DNA of 64,000 bases, from contig NZ_PUBZ01000033.1 of the NCBI RefSeq assembly GCF_003205875.1, positions 62,001 through 126,000 on the forward strand, given 5' to 3'. Within the stretch, counting starts at the first letter, position 1, and every line of letters begins with the position of its first letter. Of this stretch, positions 8,274-17,149 are shown piece by piece. Origin of the DNA: Herpetosiphon llansteffanensis (GTDB lineage: Bacteria > Chloroflexota > Chloroflexia > Chloroflexales > Herpetosiphonaceae). Below the pieces are notes generated by a model that was not told the origin of the DNA, did no database searches, and saw only the letters and a program-made list of their open reading frames with translations. The translations under genes were made by a program, and so were the position numbers.

Positions 8274-9092
8274 ATGAATGCGACAATTTTAGATCAGATT
8301 TTTGCCCATAAACGCACCGAGGTCGAACGCCAAAAATTGAAGGTTCCTCAAACGAAACTTGACCAACAATTGGGAACGTCGCCTGCACCGCGCAGTTTGC
8401 GCCAAGCCTTGCGCCAGCCCGACCGCATTAGTTTGATCGCTGAAGTCAAGAAGGCCAGCCCATCCAAAGGGGTCTTTTTGGAACATTTCAACCCGACCGA
8501 ACTTGCAGAAACCTATGCAATCAACGGGGCGGCGGCCATTTCGGTCTTGACTGATGTGCGGTTTTTTCAAGGCAGCCTGATCTATTTGCGCACTATTCAT
8601 GAGCATCTCGACAAGTTAGGCTATGCCACGCCGTTGTTGCGCAAAGATTTTATCTACGATCCCTACCAAATTTATGAAGCACGGGTTTACGGCGCTGATG
8701 CAATTTTGCTGATCGTCGGCATGCTCGATGATCAAACGTTGCATGAGTTGTATACGCTGACCTATGGATTGGGCATGGAAGCCTTGGTCGAAGTGCATAC
8801 TGAAACTGAAATGGCGCGTGCCCAAGCGCTACAAGCCCAAATTATTGGTATCAACAACCGCGATTTACATAGTTTTAGCGTCGATATTGCCACAACCCAG
8901 CGCGTTGGAGCCAGCTTGCCAGCCATCGGCGATCCGCAACGGCCTGTGTTGGTGGCCGAAAGTGGCATTCATGGCCCTGATGTGTTGCCAACCTTGCACG
9001 CATGGGGCGTTGATGCAATTCTCGTCGGCGAATCGATTGTGCTTGCCCCCGACCATGCCGCCCACGTCCGCGCCTTGAGCCAAACTGAATAA
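8274..9092 (+). CDS. trpC: Indole-3-glycerol phosphate synthase
   Basis: A TIM-barrel enzyme of tryptophan synthesis that converts carboxyphenylaminodeoxyribulose phosphate to indole-3-glycerol phosphate. Its 272 residues match the normal length. Family motifs are in order: LIAEVKKASPSKG (about 53-65, substrate lysine), LLRKDFIYDPYQI (catalytic lysine), GINNRDL, LVAESGI and DAILVGES near the end. GAGG lies 7 nt before the ATG. It stands alone without other trp genes and is divergent from pabBC, so two chorismate-using branches share one intergenic promoter region. Confidence 0.95.
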   Translation: MNATILDQIFAHKRTEVERQKLKVPQTKLDQQLGTSPAPRSLRQALRQPDRISLIAEVKKASPSKGVFLEHFNPTELAETYAINGAAAISVLTDVRFFQGSLIYLRTIHEHLDKLGYATPLLRKDFIYDPYQIYEARVYGADAILLIVGMLDDQTLHELYTLTYGLGMEALVEVHTETEMARAQALQAQIIGINNRDLHSFSVDIATTQRVGASLPAIGDPQRPVLVAESGIHGPDVLPTLHAWGVDAILVGESIVLAPDHAAHVRALSQTE

Positions 9093-9334
9093 AGAACATA
9101 GAACATAGAGCATAGAACATAAGGTTAGGTGCTAGATATAAAGGTTTATTAGGTTAACCACGATTTGATCCCCTCACCCCACCCCCTCTCCCACGTTCAG
9201 TGGGAGAGGGGGTGGGGTGAGGGCATGCTCTGAATTGCAAGTCCTATGTTCTATGTTCTTTGCTCTATGTTCTACTCCCCCCAAATTCAAGTACAATAAG
9301 GCCGAATGAAATCTGGCATAGATGTGAGGTGTTT
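9093..9334. repeat. Intergenic repeat block with a perfect 24-bp palindrome
   Basis: Begins and ends with tandem variants of a 7-mer (atagaac/atagagc, here at 9095-9120 and, inverted, at 9240-9275). Between them a perfect 24-bp inverted repeat, CCCTCACCCC... (9171-9194) and its complement (9200-9223), flanks a 5-nt loop GTTCA. The palindrome is the GC-rich family described elsewhere in the window and could also end trpC transcription. Confidence 0.8.
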
Positions 9335-11014
9335 GTGGATAACAAAGTTATCTACTCGATGGTTCGGGTGAGCAAAATTCATCCGCCCAATAAGCAAGTA
9401 TTGAAGGATATTTCGTTATCCTATTTTTTGGGCGCAAAAATTGGCGTGCTCGGGACAAACGGTTCCGGTAAATCGAGCCTGCTGCGCATTTTGGCCGGTG
9501 TTGACCAAGAGTTTCAAGGCGAAACGGTGCTAGCGCCAGGCTATACGATTGGCTACCTTGAGCAAGAACCACAATTAGCCGCTGGCAAAACAGTACGCCA
9601 AATTGTCGAGGAAGCGGTTAAACCAGTTGTCGATGCCCTGCGCGAATACGATGAAATTAACGCCAAATTCGGCGAATCGATGAGCGACGACGAAATGGAT
9701 GCGCTGATCCAACGCCAAGGCGAAGTGCAAGATAAACTTGACCAAATGAATGCCTGGGATTTGGATAGCCGCCTCGATTTTGCCATGGATGCGCTGCGCT
9801 GCCCACCATCAGATACGCCAGTCGAGGTGCTTTCTGGGGGTGAACGTCGGCGGGTTGCGTTATGTCGCTTGTTGCTCGAAGAACCAAGCATTTTGCTGCT
9901 CGACGAACCAACCAACCACCTTGACGCTGAATCGGTGGGTTGGCTCGAAAGGCACTTGCAAGAATACCCGGGCACGGTCATCGCTGTTACCCACGATCGC
10001 CACTTCTTAAATAATGTGGCTGGCTGGATTTTGGAGCTGGATCGTGGCCAAGGGATTCCGTGGAAAGGCAATTATTCATCGTGGCTTGAGCAAAAGCAAA
10101 ACCGCCTTGCCAACGAAGAAAAAGTCGAATCACAACGCCAAAAAACCCTCCAACGCGAGTTGGATTGGATTAACATGGCTCCCAAGGCCCGCCAAACCAA
10201 AAGCAAAGCGCGGATCAACGCCTACGAGCAATTGCTCAGCCAAAATACCGAAAAAGCCCAAGGTGAATTGGAAATTTTCATTCCACCAGGGCCGCGTTTG
10301 GGCGATATTGTGATTCGCTCCAACGATGTGAGCAAATCGTTTGGCGACAAATTGCTTTACGACAACCTGACCCTCGATTTGCCTGCGGGCGGGATTGTGG
10401 GCATCATCGGGCCAAACGGTGCTGGTAAAACCACCTTGTTCCGCATGATCACCGGCCAAGAACAGCCAGATAGTGGTGTGTTTGAGGTTGGTTCAACCGT
10501 CAAGTTGGCGTATGTCGACCAAAGCCGCGAAACGCTCGACCCCGAAAAAACCGTCTGGGAAGAAATTTCCGAGGGCGCTGAACAAATTCAATTGGGGCCA
10601 CGCACGGTCAATTCACGCGCCTACGTCGCCCGCTTCAACTTCTCTGGCTCAGACCAACAAAAGAAGGTCGGCAGCCTCTCAGGTGGCGAGCGCAACCGTG
10701 TGCATTTAGCCAAAATGCTCAAATCGGGCGCAAACGTCATCCTGCTCGACGAACCAACCAACGACTTAGACGTGCATACCTTGCGCGCCTTGGAAGAAGC
10801 CTTGGAAAATTTTGGCGGCTGTGCCGTGATTATTTCCCACGATCGCTGGTTCCTCGACCGGGTTGCCACCCACATGCTGGCCTTTGAAGGCGACAGCCAA
10901 GTGGTTTGGTATCCAGGCACCTACAGCGAATACGAGGCTGATCGCCGCAAACGCTTAGGCAGCGCCGCCGATCATCCACATCGCATTACCTATCGCAAGC
11001 TGCGCCGCGATTAA
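9335..11014 (+). CDS. ettA: ABC-F energy-dependent translational throttle protein EttA
   Basis: Ribosome-binding ABC-F ATPase with two nucleotide-binding domains and no membrane part; EttA acts at the ribosomal E site and gates the first steps of elongation according to ATP/ADP. First Walker A GTNGSGKS at residues 40-47; signature LSGGERRRVAL and Walker B ILLLDEPTNHLD follow. Second domain has GPNGAGKTT, LSGGERNRVHL and ILLDEPTNDLD. The linker contains the basic, coiled P-tRNA-interaction region. The N-terminus VIYSM-VRVSKIHPP aligns with the E. coli EttA start region, so I chose GTG at 9335 with GAGG 5 nt upstream, giving 559 residues (E. coli 555); an ATG 75 bp upstream would add repeat-derived sequence. 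Confidence 0.95.
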   Translation: MDNKVIYSMVRVSKIHPPNKQVLKDISLSYFLGAKIGVLGTNGSGKSSLLRILAGVDQEFQGETVLAPGYTIGYLEQEPQLAAGKTVRQIVEEAVKPVVDALREYDEINAKFGESMSDDEMDALIQRQGEVQDKLDQMNAWDLDSRLDFAMDALRCPPSDTPVEVLSGGERRRVALCRLLLEEPSILLLDEPTNHLDAESVGWLERHLQEYPGTVIAVTHDRHFLNNVAGWILELDRGQGIPWKGNYSSWLEQKQNRLANEEKVESQRQKTLQRELDWINMAPKARQTKSKARINAYEQLLSQNTEKAQGELEIFIPPGPRLGDIVIRSNDVSKSFGDKLLYDNLTLDLPAGGIVGIIGPNGAGKTTLFRMITGQEQPDSGVFEVGSTVKLAYVDQSRETLDPEKTVWEEISEGAEQIQLGPRTVNSRAYVARFNFSGSDQQKKVGSLSGGERNRVHLAKMLKSGANVILLDEPTNDLDVHTLRALEEALENFGGCAVIISHDRWFLDRVATHMLAFEGDSQVVWYPGTYSEYEADRRKRLGSAADHPHRITYRKLRRD

Positions 11015-11359
11015 TTTTGCATGTTTCCTCACCCCTACAATGATGCAAAACTACACACTAAAACCCCTCTCTCGTCGGACGGGAGAGGGGTTTGGGGTGA
11101 GGGAATCAGCGATCCTATTGACAAGCCAGATTGGCTTTGTTATGCTCCTAGCCGAGATTAAGAGTCGCCTCATTCCAACAAACCACCAAGCTTCATCGTT
11201 CTCTCCACTTAATTTCAGCACCTTTCAGCCAAGCAGCACGCCCAACCAGCGTGGTGTTATTGCTTAATCTCATAATAAAATACAATTCAATATTGTGCGC
11301 AAAAACCTAGAAAATAATTTAATTTTCACGTTAAATTTGCTTTTGAGTGCGAGGTTTTC
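11015..11359. repeat. Intergenic region with a half palindrome of the GC-rich repeat family
   Basis: Contains a copy of the GC-rich repeat at about 11061-11103 (CCCCTCTC...GAGAGGGG then TTTGGGGTGAGGG), a hybrid of one palindrome arm and one flank. The rest, from about 11265, is AT-rich and presumably carries the promoter of the next gene. A 75-codon ORF across the repeat is not considered real. Confidence 0.6.
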
Positions 11360-11827
11360 ATGCTTTTCTATCTATTCATACTCGGAATACTATTAATCGT
11401 TTGGATCAGCTTAGTTTATAGTTATGCATTTTTCAAAACAAAAATTCGCTGGTTTCTATTGCATAGTTTACGATGGATAAGCATTGGTCAATATTTTGCC
11501 TTATTAATCTATTTGATTCAGCAAGGAGCATTACCGCTACCATATCCTGAAATAATTATCGTTGGCATAATTTGCTTAATCATAGGCCGAAAATATGTGC
11601 CAATGCTGCGCAATGCCTATACCGAAGGGCCATATCGAACTAGTGATCTGCTGCTGTTGCGCGTGCAAGCGCCTACCCAAGCTGCTGGGCAAGGAGTTTT
11701 TGTGCCATTTAATGGTGCAGTTGATGTTGGCGCACAACCCACATTACGCAATGGATTAATTGTGCATGGTGCAATTGTTATAATTAATTTTCTGATTCTG
11801 TATGGTGCATTCTTGATGGCACAATAA
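11360..11827 (+). CDS. Small membrane protein of unknown function
   Basis: A 155-residue protein with about four hydrophobic segments (residues 2-24, 38-54, 64-78 and 134-152) and a polar loop between the third and fourth that carries LLLLRVQAP and VFVPFNGAVDVG. GAGG lies 7 nt before the ATG. Its codon use is more AT-rich than its neighbours, which may indicate recent acquisition or relaxed selection. No family recognised. It converges on the dehydrogenase gene with a hairpin between the two stops. Confidence 0.75.
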   Translation: MLFYLFILGILLIVWISLVYSYAFFKTKIRWFLLHSLRWISIGQYFALLIYLIQQGALPLPYPEIIIVGIICLIIGRKYVPMLRNAYTEGPYRTSDLLLLRVQAPTQAAGQGVFVPFNGAVDVGAQPTLRNGLIVHGAIVIINFLILYGAFLMAQ

Positions 11828-11840
11828 GCCTTGGCAAATC

Positions 11841-11872
11841 AGCAGCGCCTTGTTACTTCGCAAGACGCTGCT
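11841..11872. terminator. Hairpin between convergent genes
   Basis: AGCAGCG/CGCTGCT (11841-11847, 11866-11872) with an inner CTTG/CAAG pair. It lies in the 53-bp gap between two convergent stops. No clear T-run, so termination strength is uncertain. Confidence 0.5.
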
Positions 11873-11880
11873 CATCCAAA

Positions 11881-12945
11881 TCAATTTAATTCCACCCCAA
11901 GCTGTTGCATGCGCTCCAAGGCATAAGCCAGCTTCGGCGCAGTTTCAGGGAAGTAGATGCCTGCATCCAAGGCTGGGCTGCCATCCAATCCCAGCATGGT
12001 TTCAAGCTGAATCACCGCGCCCACCGCAGTCAAATGGGTTTGGCCTTGAGGATCAACAATCGTTTTGGTCAGTTGCTGTGGATTGCCAGCAGCATCACGC
12101 CCACTAATCTGCCAAACCAATTCATGGGCCGCACCCTTGCCAGGATTGTAGAGCAACGAATGGCGCAAGCGATCGAAGCGCCGATGCATCAACAATTTCC
12201 ACACGCCCGAGCGCGCCAAGCCCAACAATAACCCCATGGTCAAGCGATCATCAAACGTAATCCGCGCCGAAACACTGGCCGCTTTGGTGCTTTGCGGCAA
12301 CGTCCATTGATCGGGCGTGTCGAAGCGATAGGTTTTAGCCCGATAGCCGTTGGGAAACGTGACGGTTTGCGGCTCGGTATACGGGTAAACCTCACGTGGC
12401 TGATGCTTTTCAGTGATCGTAAATGGCGTAGTAAGATGCTGCATATATTCAATCGAATTTGGCCCAGCTTTATCCTTGAGCGAAAATAGCACATGCAAAT
12501 CCAGCTGTTCGGTTTGGGCTAATTGCTGGGTTGCAGCAACCGCCACCACGCTCGCCAAACCCGCCATCCAATGCGAGGCAAAAAGCAACGGAGCCTTGAG
12601 CGCAGCCCGATCAAGCCCATGCAAGGTATGTTGTAAACGTGATGTCCAGCGCGTAATATCGACCAGCGGAATGCCACGGGCAACGGCTTCGTGCAACACA
12701 TAATCATGCGGATCGTTAACTGCATTGATGATGGCCTGCGGTTGCAAGCCAGCCAACGGATTTGGTTTGAGCACATCAACTGCCGCCGCGCTGGTGTGTG
12801 GGCCAAGTTCGGCCACTAGCTGCTGAGCCTGATCTGGGTTGCGCCCAGCCAAAATCAAGGGTAAATCGCCATGGCTCTGGCGTAAGATTTGGGCAATTTG
12901 CGAACCAACCACCCCATAGCCACCTAAAATCACAATTGCGTGCAT
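11881..12945 (-). CDS. Saccharopine dehydrogenase-like NAD(P)-binding oxidoreductase
   Basis: A 354-residue protein with an N-terminal Rossmann fold, IVILGGYGVVGSQIAQ at about residues 4-19 and AGRNPDQ near 37-43, typical of the saccharopine dehydrogenase/homospermidine synthase-like NAD(P)-binding family. The substrate cannot be read. I chose ATG at 12945 with GAGGAG just upstream; longer in-frame starts would include the operator DNA. An ArsR-type regulator gene lies 67 bp upstream on the same strand, and both genes carry the same 22-bp candidate operator, so expression is probably controlled by that regulator. Confidence 0.8.
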   Translation of the reverse strand: MHAIVILGGYGVVGSQIAQILRQSHGDLPLILAGRNPDQAQQLVAELGPHTSAAAVDVLKPNPLAGLQPQAIINAVNDPHDYVLHEAVARGIPLVDITRWTSRLQHTLHGLDRAALKAPLLFASHWMAGLASVVAVAATQQLAQTEQLDLHVLFSLKDKAGPNSIEYMQHLTTPFTITEKHQPREVYPYTEPQTVTFPNGYRAKTYRFDTPDQWTLPQSTKAASVSARITFDDRLTMGLLLGLARSGVWKLLMHRRFDRLRHSLLYNPGKGAAHELVWQISGRDAAGNPQQLTKTIVDPQGQTHLTAVGAVIQLETMLGLDGSPALDAGIYFPETAPKLAYALERMQQLGVELN

Positions 12946-12971
12946 GCGATGTCTCCTCAAAATATATATCG

Positions 12972-12993
12972 TCATTTCGGAATATAACGATAT
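12972..12993. promoter_or_regulatory. Candidate ArsR-family operator upstream of the dehydrogenase
   Basis: TCATTTCGG-N5-AACGATAT. The same 17 fixed bases with the same 5-bp gap occur once more upstream of the ArsR-type gene at 13319-13340. Here it overlaps a wider dyad ATATATCGT...ACGATATAT. Confidence 0.65.
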
Positions 12994-13012
12994 ATCAAAT
13001 AAAAAAAAGCGT

Positions 13013-13309
13013 CTATTCATAGATACAGGTTTTTAAGTAGGCCAATAATTCTTCTGCATAGGCCACCATTTGTTGGTTATCTGCTTGATAGATGACTTCT
13101 TTGCCTTGGCGAGTTGAAGTCAGCAAGCCTGCGCGTTTGAGCAGTGTCAAGTGCTCCGAGGCTGTCGATTGGCCAATTTGGGCCAGTTCGGCAATTTCGC
13201 CAACCGTCAGTTGCTGGTGGCTAGCAAACAAAAACAAGATCGTTTGGCGGGTTTCGTTGCCCAAAGCCCGCAAAAAAGCCTGAATTTCATGTGGCAGCGC
13301 CGATGTCAT
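13013..13309 (-). CDS. ArsR-family winged-helix transcriptional regulator
   Basis: A 98-residue ArsR/SmtB-type repressor. The winged-helix region is clear: FLRALGNETRQTILFLF, then LTVGEIAELAQIGQSTASEHLTLLKRAGLL (recognition helix) and the wing STRQGKEVIYQAD. The metal-binding ELCVCDL motif of arsenic/zinc sensors is absent, and the only cysteine is near the C-terminus, so a non-metal ligand or redox cue is possible. ATG at 13309 has GAGGG 6 nt upstream. The gene is probably autoregulated: its operator candidate lies at 13319-13340, with an identical pattern before the downstream dehydrogenase. Confidence 0.9.
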   Translation of the reverse strand: MTSALPHEIQAFLRALGNETRQTILFLFASHQQLTVGEIAELAQIGQSTASEHLTLLKRAGLLTSTRQGKEVIYQADNQQMVAYAEELLAYLKTCIYE

Positions 13310-13318
13310 AACCAACCC

Positions 13319-13340
13319 TCATTTCGGTAATCAACGATAT
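13319..13340. promoter_or_regulatory. Candidate ArsR-family operator upstream of the regulator gene
   Basis: TCATTTCGG-N5-AACGATAT, matching the site at 12972-12993 in all fixed positions. It abuts the ribosome-binding site of the regulator, as expected for autorepression. Confidence 0.65.
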
Positions 13341-13436
13341 GATAACCGAGCTTTGGCTAAATGTAAAGCTTGGGTTTTATGCGCGTTGCTTTTATAGCCA
13401 TGCTACTTAAACCTCAATGCTATAGCAACCCAAAAG

Positions 13437-13461
13437 CCCCTCGCGTTGGCTAGGCGAGGGG
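13437..13461 (-). terminator. Terminator after the DUF2249-like gene
   Basis: CCCCTCGC (13437-13444) pairs with GCGAGGGG (13454-13461) around a 9-nt loop. On the minus strand it is followed by CTTTTGGG, 16 bp beyond the stop. Confidence 0.6.
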
Positions 13462-13477
13462 TTGAGCTGCGGCGATT

Positions 13478-14239
13478 CTAATTTACCGAAATCAATGGCC
13501 GACTAATGGTGGTGATATAGCCATAATCGATTGCGCGACTGGTGCTATAGATAAAACCACGTTCGTCGAGCATTGGGAACAAATAAGTTGGCTGAAGATC
13601 GGTCAAGCTCAGCAATTGCTGGCCTGGCTCCAAGTTGGTCAAGGCTTCCAAAGTATTGACCAAGGGCAACGGCGTTTTAAGCCCGCGATTATCGATCACG
13701 GTGTAGTGCTGCGGCTCGAGGCGGGCAGCAAACCATTGCTCTTCACCAGGAAGTTTGCGATACAGATAACAATCCCAGTGTGCTTTATTCGGACATTGCC
13801 AACTAACAAAGCCTTGATGCTCTAAACTTGCGCTGAGCTGGGTGGGATCAAAGGAATTAACCAACAATAAGACCGTTCCGGCGGGCACAGTTTTGGCGCT
13901 GCGCAAAATAAATTGCACAGGGTCATCAACTTCATTGGTGATCTGATCGACATGGATTGTTTGATAAATTGGGCGTTCTTGCAGCCAAGCAGGGGGTTCA
14001 ATTGAGGGCGTAACTGGCTGTTTGCTGGCATTCAAGGCTTGATTAACCGCCATCAGCAACTGATCAACGTCCATGTGCAGCATTTGGGCTAGTTGGCTCA
14101 AGGTCAACCAGCGGCTTAACATTCGCCGTAGATGGACATTCGAAAGCCGCGCCAGCCTTGGCACATTCAACACCAGCCAATCTTCTAGCTCTGGGTAACG
14201 CCCCAGTAATTCTCCAACACGCATCGTTGCGGTAATCAT
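13478..14239 (-). CDS. DUF1858/DUF2249-like protein
   Basis: A 253-residue cytoplasmic protein. Residues 5-70 (RVGELLGRYPELEDWLV ... LSQLAQMLHMDVDQLLMAVNQAL) resemble the DUF1858/ScdA-N helical domain seen in proteins of nitrosative and iron-centre stress. Residues about 95-180 (TVPAGTVLLLVNSFDPTQLSASLEHQGF) resemble a TusA-like DUF2249 fold, where the chain after HQGF ends in a strand with WDCYLYRK. A second DUF2249-like copy may follow at 190-253. I chose ATG at 14239 because GGAGG lies directly upstream. No catalytic residues can be assigned. Single gene, divergent from lon. Confidence 0.65.
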   Translation of the reverse strand: MITATMRVGELLGRYPELEDWLVLNVPRLARLSNVHLRRMLSRWLTLSQLAQMLHMDVDQLLMAVNQALNASKQPVTPSIEPPAWLQERPIYQTIHVDQITNEVDDPVQFILRSAKTVPAGTVLLLVNSFDPTQLSASLEHQGFVSWQCPNKAHWDCYLYRKLPGEEQWFAARLEPQHYTVIDNRGLKTPLPLVNTLEALTNLEPGQQLLSLTDLQPTYLFPMLDERGFIYSTSRAIDYGYITTISRPLISVN

Positions 14240-14508
14240 CGCAGCCTCCCCCAGACCTTCAGAGCCTGTTGCCGTTGCGTGGCCATACCATCCTCCTTTG
14301 TGGTGCTTCAAGTGTAATCAGCCAAGCCCAAGCGCTAAAGTGCGATTTTGCTTACCGTATGTAACAATTTCTTCACACGACCCATAAAGGCCGATCTCGA
14401 TGGTCGCGCAGCGGGCCAGCAACCGTTGATCGCCAGAAGGCTGTGCTATAATGCCCCGTATGTTTCTGCAAGCAACTCAATCTGGACTTGTGACAAAAGG
14501 TGTAACCC

Positions 14509-16956
14509 ATGGCAGATGATGGACAGTTGGTGGATGATGTTCAGGTAGCAGCCAGGGTTGAATTACCTGTGCTCCCGCTGATTAATACCGTGCTTTTCCC
14601 GACAATGGTCACCCCGCTCTTTGTAGCCCGTGAGCTATCGATGGCCGCAATTGAAGCAGCAATGAGCGCTGATCGACGGATTGTCGCAGTAGCCCAACGC
14701 ACAATTGAAATCGAGGAGCACGATACCAGTCAACTGTATCAGGTCGGGGTCATCGCCCATATCGAACGGGTATTAAAGCTGCCCGATGGCACAACCTCGG
14801 TTTTGGTTCAAGGCCAACAGCGGGTGCAAATTGTCGATTGGCTAGCAACCGAACCCTACATCAACGCCCAAGTACAGATTATCGAGCCTGATCAGGAATC
14901 GAGTTTGGCGGTCGAGGCGATGATGCGTGGCGTGTTGGCCTCGTATGAAAAAGTCGTCAAGCTCAGCCGCACGATGCCCGATGATGCTTATGTTGCCGCC
15001 CTCAACCTTGAGGATGGCAGCGCCTTGGCCGATTTGATCGCCTCAACCTTGCCGCTTGATATTGGCCGCCGCCAGCAATTGCTCGAACTATTCGAGGTCG
15101 AGGAACGCTTGCGCCGCTTGAGCGTTGTGCTTTCGCAAGAGCTTGATGTGCTTGAGCTAGAGCATCACATTCAAAATCAAGTCCAAAAAGAGGTCGATAA
15201 ATCGCAACGCGATTTCTTCCTGCGCGAACAACTCAAGGCCATCCAAACCGAGCTTGGCCAAGAAGATCCGCTGACCCGCGAATTGAATGAATTGCATGAT
15301 CGGATTGTGGCCGCTGATCTGCCTGCCAAAGCCCAAGCCAAAGCCCTCGAAGAGCTTGGCCGCTTGGAAATGATGCCGCCAGCAGCGCCCGAATATAGCG
15401 TTATTCGGACGTATTTGGATTGGCTGTTGGAATTGCCTTGGTCGAAAACGAGCACTGATGTCAACGATCTTCAGGTTGCCGCCCAAGTGCTCGAGAATAA
15501 CCACTATGGATTGAAAAAGGTCAAAGATCGGATTTTGGAATTTATTGCGGTGCGTATGTTGGCTGGTGATAGCACCAAATCGCCAATTTTGTGCTTTGTT
15601 GGCCCACCAGGCGTTGGCAAAACCAGCCTTGGTCGCTCGGTTGCCGAAGCTTTAGGCCGCGAGTTTGTGCGGCTTTCGCTCGGTGGCGTGCACGACGAGG
15701 CCGAAATTCGTGGCCATCGCCGTACCTACATTGGCGCAATGCCAGGCCGCATCATCCAAACCATGAAAGATGCTGGCACAATCAACCCCGTCTTTATGCT
15801 CGATGAGATCGATAAACTAGGCAACGATTTTCGCGGCGATCCGGCGGCAGCCTTACTCGAGGTACTTGATCCTGAGCAAAACAATACCTTTGCCGATCAC
15901 TACCTCGATTTGCCCTATGATCTTTCGAAGATTATGTTTATTACCACCGCCAACATGCTTGATCCGATCGACGAGCCATTGCTCGATCGGATGGAGATTG
16001 TCGAGCTGCCAGGCTATATCGAAGAAGAAAAAGTGCAAATTGCGCGTAAGTTCTTGATTCCCAAGCAGATCGAAGCGAATGGCTTGAAGCAACATCCGAT
16101 CACCATCAGCGATGAAGCGTTGCGCCAAATCATTCGCACCTACACGTGGGAAGCAGGCGTGCGCAACCTTGAGCGCGAGATTGGCGGCATTTGTCGCAAA
16201 ATCGCCCGCCGTGTGGCCGAGAAAAAGCGTTATCCACACCGAATCACGCCAACCATGCTCACCGATTTTCTTGGTCAGCCACCGTTCGACTATAGCCGCG
16301 CCAACGACCGCGATGAAATTGGGGTCGCGACAGGCATGGTTTGGTCGAGCAATGGCGGCGATGTCGTGGCAATCGAAACGGCAATCGTCGATGGCAAAGG
16401 CACAACCACCTTGACCGGCCAGCTTGGCGATGTAATGCAGGAATCGGCGCAAGCGGCGCTCTCGTATGCGCGGGCTTCCTCGCGGCGTTTGGGAATTGAT
16501 GGCAAGCGCTTCGAGAAAATTGATATTCATATTCACGTACCAGAAGGCGGTGTGCCCAAGGATGGGCCATCGGCAGGCATTACCTTAGCCTGTTCGGTAA
16601 TTTCGGCCTTGACCCATCGGCCATTGCGCCGCGATGTGGCCATGACAGGCGAAATTACCTTGCGCGGGCGGGTGCTGCCAATCGGCGGCTTGCGTGACAA
16701 AATCTTAGGCGCATTTCGGGCTGGCATCACGACCATGCTGATTCCCAAAAAGAATCTGCGTGACCTTGAAGAAGTGCCAAGCAACGTGCGCCGCCAAATT
16801 ACTGTGATTGCGGTAGAACATATGGATGAAGTCTTACCAATTGCCTTTGTTTCGAATCCGCTTGAGCGTGGCAGCCAACACCAGAGCGACAGCGATCAGA
16901 CCAGTTTAGTGCTGCCAACGATCACCCAACCGCAGCTTGGCTCAGTCGAATTGTGA
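14509..16956 (+). CDS. lon: ATP-dependent protease La (Lon)
   Basis: An 815-residue homohexameric AAA+ protease that unfolds and degrades damaged and regulatory proteins. The N-terminal LON substrate domain (about 20-215) starts with LPVLPLINTVLFP. The AAA+ module has Walker A GPPGVGKTS near residue 365 and Walker B VFMLDEIDKLG near 425. The C-terminal S16 protease has the serine in DGPSAGIT near 685 and the lysine in GGLRDKILGAF near 728. Start ATG at 14509 fits the family N-terminus. The tail after residue 780 is polar and variable (HQSDSDQT). Single gene, divergent from the DUF2249-like gene. Confidence 0.97.
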   Translation: MADDGQLVDDVQVAARVELPVLPLINTVLFPTMVTPLFVARELSMAAIEAAMSADRRIVAVAQRTIEIEEHDTSQLYQVGVIAHIERVLKLPDGTTSVLVQGQQRVQIVDWLATEPYINAQVQIIEPDQESSLAVEAMMRGVLASYEKVVKLSRTMPDDAYVAALNLEDGSALADLIASTLPLDIGRRQQLLELFEVEERLRRLSVVLSQELDVLELEHHIQNQVQKEVDKSQRDFFLREQLKAIQTELGQEDPLTRELNELHDRIVAADLPAKAQAKALEELGRLEMMPPAAPEYSVIRTYLDWLLELPWSKTSTDVNDLQVAAQVLENNHYGLKKVKDRILEFIAVRMLAGDSTKSPILCFVGPPGVGKTSLGRSVAEALGREFVRLSLGGVHDEAEIRGHRRTYIGAMPGRIIQTMKDAGTINPVFMLDEIDKLGNDFRGDPAAALLEVLDPEQNNTFADHYLDLPYDLSKIMFITTANMLDPIDEPLLDRMEIVELPGYIEEEKVQIARKFLIPKQIEANGLKQHPITISDEALRQIIRTYTWEAGVRNLEREIGGICRKIARRVAEKKRYPHRITPTMLTDFLGQPPFDYSRANDRDEIGVATGMVWSSNGGDVVAIETAIVDGKGTTTLTGQLGDVMQESAQAALSYARASSRRLGIDGKRFEKIDIHIHVPEGGVPKDGPSAGITLACSVISALTHRPLRRDVAMTGEITLRGRVLPIGGLRDKILGAFRAGITTMLIPKKNLRDLEEVPSNVRRQITVIAVEHMDEVLPIAFVSNPLERGSQHQSDSDQTSLVLPTITQPQLGSVEL

Positions 16957-17149
16957 TTTATTGCGCAATTTGGTAAGCTTAGAAGTAAAGTCACCCTCGT
17001 AAGCTAGGACTAAAGTCCTCCATTGAATCATTACGACGCGGTAATCTTGACAGTGGCTATGGTTACTAACATCGATTACCAGTTGGATGAAATAAGCGTG
17101 ACCTTTGCGAGGTTTTATATCGATCTACATTACGGGGGTATAGAAAATT

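Noticed and set aside
9260-9334. N-terminal extension of EttA from an upstream ATG.
   Set aside because: The extra 25 residues come from 7-mer repeat DNA and do not match EttA; GTG at 9335 with GAGG fits the family start.
11040-11267. A 75-codon ORF after ettA.
   Set aside because: It crosses the GC-rich palindrome and has no ribosome site or domain.
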